Assembly (NCBI GenBank): GCA_905233345.1
Contig: CAJODQ010000010.1
Coordinates: 1-62,376 of the forward strand
Direction of reading: 5' to 3'
DNA from: an uncultured Bacteroidales bacterium
GTDB taxonomy: Bacteria > Bacteroidota > Bacteroidia > Bacteroidales > UBA932
DNA: 62,376 nt
Of this stretch, positions 17,070-25,652 are shown in pieces. Within the stretch, counting starts at the first letter, position 1, and each line of letters begins with the position of its first letter. The notes beneath the pieces are model-generated. The model did no database searches, had not been told where the DNA came from, and worked only from the letters and a program-made list of their open reading frames with translations. The position numbers were made by a program, and so were the translations under genes.

Positions 17070-17632
17070 AAAGCGCTCATGTCGATGGCCGATACGCCGG
17101 CGACGCTCTCCATCGCAAAGGAGGTGCCGCCGGCGAGTTCTATCACCACCTTGTGTGTGCCGGTGGACGAATAGTTCCATTTCAGGCCGGCCGCATAATT
17201 CTGCTTCTCCCCTTCCCCGAAGTCCACTTTGCCGGACAGGCCGTTGCCATTGATGGTCGGGACCACAAACGTGGGCAGGTTGTGCGTGATGGCCAGGCGC
17301 TGGTTGAGCGGCTGTGCCTGGGTGATGGTCACCGCACGGGTCAGGCCCTCACAGTTGAACGTCACGGAACCCTTGCGAATGGAAGAGCCGGTATTGGCGG
17401 CGATTTTCATCGTGACCGTGCTCGTTCCTTTGTCGCCCGATGCGGGACTGATGGTGATCCAGGGATCGGCCGTGGCTGACCATTTGTAGTTGCAGGAAAC
17501 GGTGACTGACGATGACCCGCCTTCCGCCGAGATCGAAACCTGGCCCGTGCTGAGCGTCAGTTCAGGATCTTCTTTCTGGCAGGCGGTCAGCCCCAGGACA
17601 CATACAAAAAAGAGTGCAATATATCTTTTCAT
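17066..17632 (-). CDS. BACON-domain lipoprotein
   Basis: Protein of 188 residues with a lipoprotein signal peptide (lipobox LTAC, Cys18). A BACON domain follows (about residues 25-105) containing SAEGGSSSVTVSCNYKWS, WITISPASG and TVTITQAQP. The last 80 residues are a separate beta-rich domain unlike BACON. BACON domains usually mediate binding of glycans or proteins at the cell surface. It starts 7 bases after the C10 peptidase stop, so the two are made together. Small proteins beside C10 proteases are often inhibitors or propeptide-like partners, which is a possible role for the C-terminal domain. The start at 17632 is set by the signal peptide. Confidence 0.78.
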   Translation of the reverse strand: MKRYIALFFVCVLGLTACQKEDPELTLSTGQVSISAEGGSSSVTVSCNYKWSATADPWITISPASGDKGTSTVTMKIAANTGSSIRKGSVTFNCEGLTRAVTITQAQPLNQRLAITHNLPTFVVPTINGNGLSGKVDFGEGEKQNYAAGLKWNYSSTGTHKVVIELAGGTSFAMESVAGVSAIDMSAF

Positions 17633-17639
17633 GGCCGTA

Positions 17640-19439
17640 TCAGAATGTAAGGGTAAGGGAAAGTTTGTCATTACCGCGCTGAAGGGTGAGCGTGTAGGCA
17701 CCTTTCAGTTTCGATGCGGCGATGCTCATCTGCACGCCAGCATACGTGACGCAGTCGGAAGCATCCGCGCCGGTGGAAGACTTGAAGGTCCAGTTGACAT
17801 GGTCCTTGGTATCGATGGAGACGATCTGGAGCGTCTTGGCATAGGAGAAAGTCGTCGCCTCAGCGAGGGTCTGGTTGTCAAAGACCGGAATCTCTGTCAC
17901 CAGCGTCTCGTCGGTCGTATCGTAGAGGAAAGGCGTCCACTGGTTTTCTCCCCAGTTCTCACTACGGTAGAAGGCCCGGATCCGGTCGCCCTCCAGCGGG
18001 TAGGTATTGAGGATGCAAGGGATGCCGGTATAGCCGCGCCAGCTGCGCGCACTCGTCAGGTCGTAATATTGCGAACCGCTCACGAAGTCCTTGATGTTCC
18101 CATCCGCATCGGTCAGGGCCAGGATGAAATAGCCTGCAAAAGGATCGTTGCCGCCGTTGCAAACGCCGCCCACCTTCATGTTGAAGCTCTTGCGGGGAAC
18201 GATCGTTCCGTCCGGCTCCAAACCCTTGAAGACGGTACCGGACGAAGACGTGCCGGAAAGGAGATAGAGGTATTCCTTCGCCATACCGCCCTGGTCGGGC
18301 TTGAACCCGATGATTGCCGCATGCTGGAAGAGATACTGCCGGTTCGGATTGGGCACGAATGCCGACAGCGCATAGTAACCGTTGCTTTCACCGCTCCAGC
18401 CCCAGTTGACGCTCAGGTTGCCGGCCTCGTCGTAGCCATCCACCAGGAAAGTATGGCCGCCGCCGTCGCGGTGGGCCGCATAAATCACCGGATGCTCCTG
18501 CAATTCTTTCTTGAGCATATCGAGCCAGACCGCATCGCTGAAATAAGCGCGATAATAATACGTTGCTCCGGCGTCGAAGCCCAGGTGATCGATGGCCTTG
18601 CCCGCCACAAGGTGGGTCTTGGCGCTGGTCGAGGCATCAAACTTGGCCTGGACCATCACGCCACATTCGTAAACCAGTTGCGCCACAGCATCCGCCTCTG
18701 CGGCAGTGTACTCGCCCTTATATTCCATCCGGATATTCGACCAGTCGTAGGGTTTGCCAAGGTCCATGCCCGGAATCGTCACGTTTTCACCGGAATCCGT
18801 CGTATAACTGTAACTCGGCAGGGTCCCCTTTCCGGCAGCCGGATAGCCGTAAAAGCGCGCCAGCATGCTCATGGCCAGCGGAACACAGCCACACACAGCT
18901 TTTTTGCCGCCCACTTCGGGCGCCAGGTTGTTGAAAGGCGTTCCCTGCCCCCAGAGCGGGGTGTCGTACTTGATGGCCGGCTGATAGGGATTGTCGGCCT
19001 TGGTCTGCACGAACATGGCGTCCCACTGACGCAGCGCCCGCGCCCGCTCGTCGGACGTAGCCTCACGCGAAAGGACCACCTGGTCGGCGATATCGTCCAG
19101 CCACGCAGACAGGCCTTCGGGCATGTCGGCGCCACGGCCGAAAGAATTCGTGAAGGAGTAACCCAGGATGGGGTTGCAGGCGTCCTCAGCCGCCACAATC
19201 ACGAAGCCGCCACCGGCACGGTTGAAGATGTAGAAGGGAGGCTGCTCTTCCGCTGCCTTGGTCAAAGGAACGGCAGCGCGCTCCACGGACTGCAGCGGAG
19301 CCATCCGCAGGGCCACATTACGGTCGTTGCGGAAGAAGGCGCGCGCCACCTCGGCGGCACGCAGTGCATCGACCGAATCAGCCCGCAAGGGCAGGACGGA
19401 CAGCAGGATCAACGAAAATAATAAAGTGAAATGTTTCAT
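17640..19439 (-). CDS. C10 family (streptopain-like) cysteine peptidase
   Basis: Secreted protein of 599 residues with a signal peptide (1-20). A Spi-like propeptide follows (about 25-150, with GGGFVIVAAEDACNPILGYS). The mature protease has catalytic Cys185 in AVCGCVPLAMSML and catalytic His in GGGHTFLVDGYD near residue 340; NWGWSGESNGYY carries the conserved WGW. The C-terminal 230 residues form a beta-rich domain ending in a sorting-like beta strand. Family members include SpeB and Bacteroides fragilis Bfp proteases. Its ATG overlaps the nhaC stop by 1 base, and the BACON lipoprotein gene follows closely. Confidence 0.88.
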   Translation of the reverse strand: MKHFTLLFSLILLSVLPLRADSVDALRAAEVARAFFRNDRNVALRMAPLQSVERAAVPLTKAAEEQPPFYIFNRAGGGFVIVAAEDACNPILGYSFTNSFGRGADMPEGLSAWLDDIADQVVLSREATSDERARALRQWDAMFVQTKADNPYQPAIKYDTPLWGQGTPFNNLAPEVGGKKAVCGCVPLAMSMLARFYGYPAAGKGTLPSYSYTTDSGENVTIPGMDLGKPYDWSNIRMEYKGEYTAAEADAVAQLVYECGVMVQAKFDASTSAKTHLVAGKAIDHLGFDAGATYYYRAYFSDAVWLDMLKKELQEHPVIYAAHRDGGGHTFLVDGYDEAGNLSVNWGWSGESNGYYALSAFVPNPNRQYLFQHAAIIGFKPDQGGMAKEYLYLLSGTSSSGTVFKGLEPDGTIVPRKSFNMKVGGVCNGGNDPFAGYFILALTDADGNIKDFVSGSQYYDLTSARSWRGYTGIPCILNTYPLEGDRIRAFYRSENWGENQWTPFLYDTTDETLVTEIPVFDNQTLAEATTFSYAKTLQIVSIDTKDHVNWTFKSSTGADASDCVTYAGVQMSIAASKLKGAYTLTLQRGNDKLSLTLTF

Positions 19440-20872
19440 TATTCAGCGTATTTCAAGCGATGGATCTTGTAATTGGTAAATCCGAAAATAATGGCGATCA
19501 CCGGCGTGATGAAGCAGAAGATCGCGAAGGGGAAATAGGCCATGGTGGCCACCCCCAGTACGCTCGACTGCACCACGGCGCAGGTATTCCAGGGCACCAG
19601 CACGGAGCTCACCGTTGCGGAATCCTCGAGGGTACGGCTGAGCACCTCCGGTGCCAGGCCGAAATGACGGTAGGACGAGCGGAACATGTTGCCGGGCAGC
19701 AGGATGGCCATGAACTGATCGGAGAGCGTCACGTTGCAGAAGATGCAGCTGACGACCGTGGCCAGGATCAGGCCGCCCGTGCCATGGACGGAGCGGACGA
19801 TGCGTTCGGTGATGGTTTCCACCATGCCACAGGCCGAGAGGCAGCCGCCAAAGAGCATCACCGAGAGAATAATCCACACGGTGTTGACCATCGACTTCAT
19901 GCCGCCGGTCGAAGCCAGGCGCGTGACCAGCGGATCGGGTGTATCAATCGACACATCGGTCGACATCATCTGGAAAAGCGAGCCGAAGAAACGGCGGAAC
20001 GGCGCCGCATCGGGTCCGACAATGCGGTCGATGATCTGCGGCTGGGCGAAATAAGCCAGCAGGCCGCCGGCCAAGGCAGACAGGAAAAGCGTCACCACGG
20101 CCGGCACTTTCTTATAGATCATGAAAATGGTCAGGCCGGGGACCAGCAGGTACCAGGGCGAAATGTGGAACACCTCGTGCAACACGGCGAGCTGCGCGTC
20201 CATGTGGACGCCGGTCTTCACGGGCACGACGAGACCAACGACCGTATAGAAAATCAGGCAGATGATCAGGGCCGGAATCGTGGTGATGAAGGTATAGCGC
20301 ACATGCGTATAGAGGTTCACGCCGGCGATCGAGGCCGCCAGGTTGGTGGTGTCGCTCAGCGGCGAAACCTTGTCACCCAGATAGGCACCCGAAATGATGG
20401 CGCCGGCCAGCCAGCCCACCGGCAAGCCGATGAAGCTGCCTGCTCCGAACATGGCCAGGCCCACGGTCGCCACCGTCGTCCAGGAACTGCCCGCCAGCAT
20501 CGACACCACGGCACAAAGCAGGAAAGCCATGACGATGAAGATGCGCGGATGGATGAGTTTCAGGCCGTATACGATCATCGACGGCACGATGCCCGAGAGC
20601 ATCCAGGTAGCCGTCAGTGCGCCAATCGACAGCAGGATAATGATGGCCGGTGCGGTATTCTTGAAGTTCTCCCCCACCTTCTCTTCAAACTGGCTCCAGG
20701 GAATCTTCAGGTAGTACAGGCCGATGAGGGCCGCCACCACCGACGCGCCGAAAAGTGCCAGCTGCGACGGTCCGCCCGTCAGCGCATCGCCGAAGATCAC
20801 CACGCCAATCACCAGCAGGGCGATCAGCGTCAGTACGGGCACGAGCGACAATAATAAACCGGGCCTTTTCAT
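19439..20872 (-). CDS. nhaC: NhaC family Na+/H+ antiporter
   Basis: Integral membrane protein of 477 residues with about a dozen hydrophobic helices. Conserved NhaC segments are YLGDKVSPLSDTTNLAA near residue 164 and CNVTLSDQFMAILLPGNMF near residue 380. The family exchanges cytoplasmic Na+ for external H+. It lies 1 base downstream of corA and shares its stop with the ATG of the C10 peptidase gene, so it belongs to the mqnA-corA-nhaC-protease-BACON run. NhaC paralogues can also transport amino acids or organic acids, so the exact substrate is inferred. Confidence 0.85.
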   Translation of the reverse strand: MKRPGLLLSLVPVLTLIALLVIGVVIFGDALTGGPSQLALFGASVVAALIGLYYLKIPWSQFEEKVGENFKNTAPAIIILLSIGALTATWMLSGIVPSMIVYGLKLIHPRIFIVMAFLLCAVVSMLAGSSWTTVATVGLAMFGAGSFIGLPVGWLAGAIISGAYLGDKVSPLSDTTNLAASIAGVNLYTHVRYTFITTIPALIICLIFYTVVGLVVPVKTGVHMDAQLAVLHEVFHISPWYLLVPGLTIFMIYKKVPAVVTLFLSALAGGLLAYFAQPQIIDRIVGPDAAPFRRFFGSLFQMMSTDVSIDTPDPLVTRLASTGGMKSMVNTVWIILSVMLFGGCLSACGMVETITERIVRSVHGTGGLILATVVSCIFCNVTLSDQFMAILLPGNMFRSSYRHFGLAPEVLSRTLEDSATVSSVLVPWNTCAVVQSSVLGVATMAYFPFAIFCFITPVIAIIFGFTNYKIHRLKYAE

Positions 20873-20873
20873 T

Positions 20874-21821
20874 CTACATCATCTTCTTTCTGCGGAAGAA
20901 CAGGAACACCAGCAGCACGATCACCAGCATGGCGCCCAGCACGATCAGGATGTCCCAGAACCCGCCCACCAGCGGCAGCTGGATGTTCATGCCGTAGATG
21001 CTGGCAATCAGCGTCGGCGGCATCAGCAGCAGGGAAACCATCGTGAAGATCTTCATGATCTTGTTCTGTTCCAGGTCGATCAGACCCAGCACCGTGTTCT
21101 GCAGGTATTCAAGTCGTTCGAAACTGAAGTCGGTGTGGTTGATCAGCGACGAAATGTCTTTCAGCAGGACGCCCAGCTTGCCGTTGATCACGTCGGGCGT
21201 CTTGTCGGAGCGCAGGATGCTCGAGATCATGCGCTGCTTATCAACGATGTTCTCTCGCACCAGCATGGTGTTCTCCTGCAACTGGTTGATGTCGAGGAGG
21301 AATTCTTCGTTGACGTCCTCACCCAGGCTGACGCGCTTACTGTACTGGCCGATCTCCTTCGACATGAGCTCGATCATGTCCGCATCCAGGTCGATGCGGT
21401 TCTCCAGGATGCCCACCAGCACGTGGAAGCCCGTGGGATAGAGTTTTGCGTTGAAGAGGATGCGCCGCTGGATGTCGGTAAAGCTGCGCAGGGGCACCTG
21501 CCGGATGGAGGTGATGGTGTGGCCGGTCAGCACGAAGGAGACCGACTCCATGGTGTAGTTCTCAGCGCTCGGAATCAGGAAGTTCGTATTGGCGAAGATC
21601 GCGTCGATGGTCTCGGAGTAGCGCGATGAACTCTCGATCTCCTCGGCCTGAGCGCGGCTTTGCAGGGTGGTGTGCAGGAAAAGTTCGACGGCCCGCTTCT
21701 CTTCCCCCGTGGGGTTGAAGAGGTCGAGCCACAGGGCATCCTCCATCGAGATCTGTTTCAGGATCGCGATCGATTCGGAGACTTCCGCCTGTCCGTTGAG
21801 CGTATAAAAGATTTTGATCAT
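20874..21821 (-). CDS. corA: CorA family magnesium/cobalt transporter
   Basis: Protein of 315 residues: a large N-terminal cytoplasmic domain, a long helix (about residues 150-255) and two C-terminal membrane helices. The diagnostic YGMN loop is in SIYGMNIQLPLVGG near residue 273. It forms pentameric Mg2+ channels in the inner membrane. The C-terminus is short and basic (FFRRKKMM), as in other CorA proteins. It sits 54 bases after mqnA and 1 base before nhaC. The 54-base gap holds a short GTCC/GGAC hairpin without a U tract. Confidence 0.92.
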   Translation of the reverse strand: MIKIFYTLNGQAEVSESIAILKQISMEDALWLDLFNPTGEEKRAVELFLHTTLQSRAQAEEIESSSRYSETIDAIFANTNFLIPSAENYTMESVSFVLTGHTITSIRQVPLRSFTDIQRRILFNAKLYPTGFHVLVGILENRIDLDADMIELMSKEIGQYSKRVSLGEDVNEEFLLDINQLQENTMLVRENIVDKQRMISSILRSDKTPDVINGKLGVLLKDISSLINHTDFSFERLEYLQNTVLGLIDLEQNKIMKIFTMVSLLLMPPTLIASIYGMNIQLPLVGGFWDILIVLGAMLVIVLLVFLFFRRKKMM

Positions 21822-21875
21822 GTTCCTCGAGTTTAAGTGTGTTGGGATTCCGTGAACCGGACCACCGTCCGGGAC

Positions 21876-22637
21876 TCAGCACACACATTCTCGAGGGGTC
21901 AGTTTCTCCAGGGCCACGCGACGGAACTCCGACAGTCCGGCGCGTTTCTCACTATCGAGCGTGAAGGAAATGTTGTCCCGCAGATATCTGTAGGCATACT
22001 CCCTGGGAAACTGATGATCGTATTTTTCTACGGCCTCGGGGATATGGCGGATGCCATATTCGAGGGCCTGGTTGAAGGATTCGATGAAAGAGGGTTCGAG
22101 GGGCCGCGAGGCGGTCCAGCACGCGAACACGAAAGGCAAATGTTTGAGGGCGATCCACTCGGAGGCCAGGTCATACACATGGCGGAACTCCCCGCCGTGC
22201 CGAAGGGCCTTGTCGCCGATGAGCAGGTAGCAGCGGGACGGATCGAGTGCCTCGCGCGAAAAATCGAAGGGTTTCAGGCGCGGAGCGATGTGCCACTTCT
22301 CGCGGCAGAGATACTGCGTCAGGAGCACAGAGGTACGGCTGTCCACGTCGAGCAGGATCTCGTCGACTTCTGCGATGGGGCGACCGGATACCACCAGCAC
22401 GCTGGCCACGGGGCCCGTGGCACCGATGCAGAAATCCGACACGATGGACGGGTGTTTCAGGTCACTGAGCGCGCCCACCGGCATGATGCCCACGTCAGCC
22501 TTTCCCTCCCGCAGCAGGGCGGCAGAAACCGACGGGGTGCAGAATTGCATACAGATCTCACCGGGGGCCATCCTGGCCTCCAGCCCGTACAGGAACGGGA
22601 TCGTATTCAGATAGTTGATCGCAGCAATTCTTACCAT
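21876..22637 (-). CDS. mqnA: Chorismate dehydratase MqnA (futalosine menaquinone pathway)
   Basis: Protein of 253 residues of the MqnA/MqnD periplasmic-binding-like fold. It starts MVRIAAINYLNTIPFLYGL and contains the conserved PSVSAALLREGKADVGIMPVGA segment near residue 36. MqnA converts chorismate to 3-enolpyruvoyl-benzoate, the first step of futalosine-dependent menaquinone synthesis. A TTG nine bases upstream would add three residues, but the ATG at 22637 is favoured because it lies 6 bases after a -7 box and matches the family N-terminus. It heads the corA-nhaC run. Other mqn genes are not in the window. Confidence 0.85.
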   Translation of the reverse strand: MVRIAAINYLNTIPFLYGLEARMAPGEICMQFCTPSVSAALLREGKADVGIMPVGALSDLKHPSIVSDFCIGATGPVASVLVVSGRPIAEVDEILLDVDSRTSVLLTQYLCREKWHIAPRLKPFDFSREALDPSRCYLLIGDKALRHGGEFRHVYDLASEWIALKHLPFVFACWTASRPLEPSFIESFNQALEYGIRHIPEAVEKYDHQFPREYAYRYLRDNISFTLDSEKRAGLSEFRRVALEKLTPRECVC

Positions 22638-22643
22638 ATCTTG

Positions 22644-22651
22644 CAAAGGTA
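22644..22651 (-). promoter_or_regulatory. -7 promoter box TACCTTTG for mqnA, near-leaderless
   Basis: Minus-strand TACCTTTG ends 6 bases before the mqnA ATG and lies just beyond the symporter stop at 22662. Confidence 0.65.
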
Positions 22652-22661
22652 GGTAATTTTT

Positions 22662-24191
22662 TTATTTGGTGTTCTCCCGCACCCGGAAAAGCCACATGCC
22701 GAAGAAGGTCAGCAGGCCGTTGACGATCAGCAAGGTGAAGCCCAGATCAAAGCCCCAGAAGCGCTTGCTCACCAGGTTGAAGATCAGGCAAAGCACCGGG
22801 GCCGCGATGGCGATCCAGGGCGTAGCGCCGTCGCGTACCTTCACCTTCGTCAGGATGCCGAAGAAGAACATGCCCAACAGCGGACCGTAAGTATACGAAG
22901 CCAGCTTGTAGACGAGGTTCACCACCGCGTCGTTGCTCACGACGAAGAGCACCACGATAATGATCAGGAAGAGCACGGCCACGCCGGCATGCACGAGCTT
23001 GCGGATGTGCTCCTTGCGCACTTCACCCAGGTCACTGCGACCGTTGAAATTCAGGTAGTCCACACAGAAACTGGTGGTCAGCGATGTCATGGCCGCACCA
23101 GCGCTCGGATACGAAGCCGAGATCAGGCCGATGAGGAAGAAGATGCCGGCCGCCACGCCGAAATACTGGCTGGCGATGGTCGGGAAGAGTTCGTCGGTCT
23201 TGTCGATACCCAGGGCTTCGAAACCACCCAGGTGCTGGGCATACACACACAGCAGCGCGCCCATCAGCAGGAAGAAGAAGTTGGCCACCACGATGATGAC
23301 AGAGGTGGTGTACATGTTCTTCTGGGCAGCCTTGATATCCTTGCAGGCCAGGTTTTTCTGCATCATGGCCTGGTCGAGTCCCGTCATGGCGATGGTCACG
23401 AAGATACCGGCGATGAACTGCTTGATGGCGTTGGTGCCGTGGCTCCAGTTCCAATCGAACCAGCTGGTGAATGTGTGGCCGTAGCCCACCGTACCGGCGT
23501 TCTCATTGACCGTATTCCCCACGATGGAGAACATCTGGCCGAAGTTCCAGCCCATGTTGCGGCAGATATAGAAGATCGTCATACCCACAGCCAGCAGCAT
23601 GAAAGTGGTCTGCAGCACGTCGGTCCAGATGATGGTCTTGACGCCGCCCTTGAAGGTATAGAGGTAGAGCAGCAAGAGGAACACAGCCGTGATAAGGGTA
23701 AACAGCAACACCGGCGACATACTCTGCGACAGGCTGCGCGGCATGAAGGCGAAGAAAACCACGATGACCACGAACACGCGCACGGCGGCGCCCAGGATAC
23801 GGGATACCATGAAGACGGTCGTGCCGGTCTTGTGCGATTTCGGCCCGAAGCGCTCTCCCAGATAGGTGTAGATCGAGGTCAGGTTCATCTTGTAGTAGAG
23901 CGGCAGCAGCACCTTGGCAATGATGATGTAGCCCCCTACAAAGCCCAGGACCAGGGGCATATAGAAAAAATTCTGCACCCACACGTTGCCCGGCACGGAG
24001 ATAAAGGTCACGCCCGAGATGGACGCGCCAATCATGCCATAGGCCACCACGGGCCACGGGGCTTTCTTATCGCCGGAGAAGAAGGAATTCGATCCGGCCT
24101 TGCGTCCCGTGATCCAGGAGATCAGGAACAGGAGCGCGGTGTATGCAGCAAAGGCCACGAGAAACCATACGAAGGGAAATTCGTGTCGCAT
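22662..24191 (-). CDS. Sodium:solute symporter (SSS family), candidate MurNAc transporter
   Basis: Inner-membrane protein of 509 residues with about 13 helices. SSS-family features are GASISGVTFISVPG near residue 55, AVRVFVVIVVFF, and GLDQAMMQKNLACKDIKAAQKNMY near residue 260. The sodium-dependent substrate is not determined by sequence. It starts 3 bases after recR in a run with murQ and a MurK-like kinase. In Tannerella forsythia a transporter, kinase and etherase (murTKQ) act together on MurNAc, so import of MurNAc is a reasonable inference here. Confidence 0.85.
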   Translation of the reverse strand: MRHEFPFVWFLVAFAAYTALLFLISWITGRKAGSNSFFSGDKKAPWPVVAYGMIGASISGVTFISVPGNVWVQNFFYMPLVLGFVGGYIIIAKVLLPLYYKMNLTSIYTYLGERFGPKSHKTGTTVFMVSRILGAAVRVFVVIVVFFAFMPRSLSQSMSPVLLFTLITAVFLLLLYLYTFKGGVKTIIWTDVLQTTFMLLAVGMTIFYICRNMGWNFGQMFSIVGNTVNENAGTVGYGHTFTSWFDWNWSHGTNAIKQFIAGIFVTIAMTGLDQAMMQKNLACKDIKAAQKNMYTTSVIIVVANFFFLLMGALLCVYAQHLGGFEALGIDKTDELFPTIASQYFGVAAGIFFLIGLISASYPSAGAAMTSLTTSFCVDYLNFNGRSDLGEVRKEHIRKLVHAGVAVLFLIIIVVLFVVSNDAVVNLVYKLASYTYGPLLGMFFFGILTKVKVRDGATPWIAIAAPVLCLIFNLVSKRFWGFDLGFTLLIVNGLLTFFGMWLFRVRENTK

Positions 24192-24194
24192 AGG

Positions 24195-24809
24195 TCAAGG
24201 TTTAAAGGGTTGTCGGTTGGTAATGGAGCGACCCAGGGTCAGCTCATCGGTATATTCGAGGTCGTCGCCGAATCCCACGCCGCGGGCGATGGACGTCACG
24301 GTCACCGGAAAGTTGGCGATCTGCTTGTACAGGTAATAGGCGGTAGTCTCCCCTTCCATGCTGGTGCTCAGGGCGAGCACGACTTCCTGGATGCCGCCCT
24401 GCGCGAGACGCTCGCCCAGTTCGCGGATGCGGAGGTCGCCGGGGCCGATCCCGTCGATGGGCGAAATGATGCCGCCCAGGATGTGGTAGAGGCCGTTGTA
24501 CTGGCCGGTATTCTCGATGCTGAGCACGTCGCGCAGGCTTTCCACCACGCAGACCAGCGAGGTGTCGCGGCGGGTGTCGCCACAAAGCGGGCAGACGCCG
24601 TCGTCGGAGATCATGCCGCAGACGGGGCAATGGTGGACATCCTGGCGCAGGCGCACCAGCGCACCGGAGAATTGCTCCACATTCTCGCGGGGCTGGTCGA
24701 GCAGGTGCAGGGCCAGGCGCAGGGCGGTCCGGCGACCGACCCCGGGCAGCGTGGCCAGCTGATCCACGGCCTCTTCGAGTAAAGCGGAGGAATAATTCCG
24801 GCGGAACAT
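24195..24809 (-). CDS. recR: Recombination protein RecR
   Basis: Protein of 204 residues. A helix-hairpin-helix (LATLPGVGRRTALRLALHLL) is followed by the four-cysteine zinc finger CPVCGMISDDGVCPLCG (near residue 57). A TOPRIM domain holds VVESLRDVLSIE and ALSTSMEGETTAYYL. It acts with RecF and RecO to load RecA at gaps. It lies between murQ (15 bases upstream) and the symporter (3 bases downstream), a housekeeping gene inside a cell-wall salvage operon. Length and motifs are normal. Confidence 0.96.
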   Translation of the reverse strand: MFRRNYSSALLEEAVDQLATLPGVGRRTALRLALHLLDQPRENVEQFSGALVRLRQDVHHCPVCGMISDDGVCPLCGDTRRDTSLVCVVESLRDVLSIENTGQYNGLYHILGGIISPIDGIGPGDLRIRELGERLAQGGIQEVVLALSTSMEGETTAYYLYKQIANFPVTVTSIARGVGFGDDLEYTDELTLGRSITNRQPFKP

Positions 24810-24824
24810 CGGCGGAAAGCGCGC

Positions 24825-25652
24825 TTATCGGCGCTTGTCGGGGTTCTGGTCGAAATAAGTGTCGACGGCGTTGCGGACGGAGCCGTAGTGCAGCAGCATA
24901 GCCTTGGCTTCGGCGTAGTCTTCAATGCCGGTTTCATCCATGATCATCTTGGTGCCGCGGTCCACCAGTTTCTTGTTGGTGAGCTGCATATCCACCATCT
25001 TGTTGCCTTTCACGTGGCCCAGGCGGATCATCGTGGAGGTGGAGATCATGTTGAGGATGAGTTTCTGCGCGGTGCCCGATTTCATGCGGGTGCTGCCGGT
25101 GACGAATTCGGGGCCGACGACAGCGACGATGGGAATCTCGGCGGCGGCAGCCACGGGGGCGTCGGGGTTGCAGGTGATGCAACCGGTGAGCAGGCCGCGT
25201 TTGCGGGCTTCTTCAATGGCGCCGATCACATAGGGCGTCGTGCCGGAGGCGGCGATGCCGATGACGATATCGTCTTTCGTCGGGCGGTACGGCTCGATGT
25301 CTTTCCAGCCCTGTTCCCGATTGTCTTCGGCACCCTCGGCGGCACGGCGGATGGCGCTGTCGCCGCCAGCCATCAGGCCGATGAACAGGTCGTAGGGAGC
25401 GCCGTAGGTCGGCGGGATTTCGGAGGCGTCGAGGATGCCGAGGCGGCCGCTGGTGCCGGCACCCATATAAAAGACGCGGCCGTTGCGGCGCATGCGCTCA
25501 ACGATGCCGTCAACGAGTTTCTCGATCTGCGGGATGCATTCCGCCACGACTTCCGGCACATGCCGGTCCTCGCGGTTCATGTTTTCGAGCAGCTCCCGCG
25601 TGCTCATCTTGTCGAGGTTCGAATAGTTCGAACTCTGCTCTGTCACCTTCAT
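24825..25652 (-). CDS. murQ: N-acetylmuramic acid 6-phosphate etherase
   Basis: SIS-domain lyase of 275 residues that splits D-lactate from MurNAc-6-phosphate to give GlcNAc-6-phosphate in peptidoglycan recycling. Signatures are GAGTSGRLGILDASEIPPTYG near residue 64, GLMAGGDSAIRRAAEGAEDN near residue 93, and GIAASGTTPYVIGAI near residue 133. The conserved STRMKSGTAQKLILNM near residue 190 is also present. The ATG overlaps the stop of the upstream kinase gene by one base. Together with the kinase and symporter it forms a phosphotransferase-independent MurNAc route. Confidence 0.95.
   Translation of the reverse strand: MKVTEQSSNYSNLDKMSTRELLENMNREDRHVPEVVAECIPQIEKLVDGIVERMRRNGRVFYMGAGTSGRLGILDASEIPPTYGAPYDLFIGLMAGGDSAIRRAAEGAEDNREQGWKDIEPYRPTKDDIVIGIAASGTTPYVIGAIEEARKRGLLTGCITCNPDAPVAAAAEIPIVAVVGPEFVTGSTRMKSGTAQKLILNMISTSTMIRLGHVKGNKMVDMQLTNKKLVDRGTKMIMDETGIEDYAEAKAMLLHYGSVRNAVDTYFDQNPDKRR

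Noticed and set aside
14025-17180. 1051-residue minus-strand open frame
   Set aside because: Shadow of the golvesin/amidase gene; the composition is typical of the antisense of GC-rich coding DNA (His, Val, Gly, Asp-rich) and there is no start signal or domain.
22638-22646. TTG upstream start for mqnA
   Set aside because: The ATG at 22637 fits the family N-terminus and lies 6 bases after the -7 box; the TTG would leave only about 0 bases after the box sequence.
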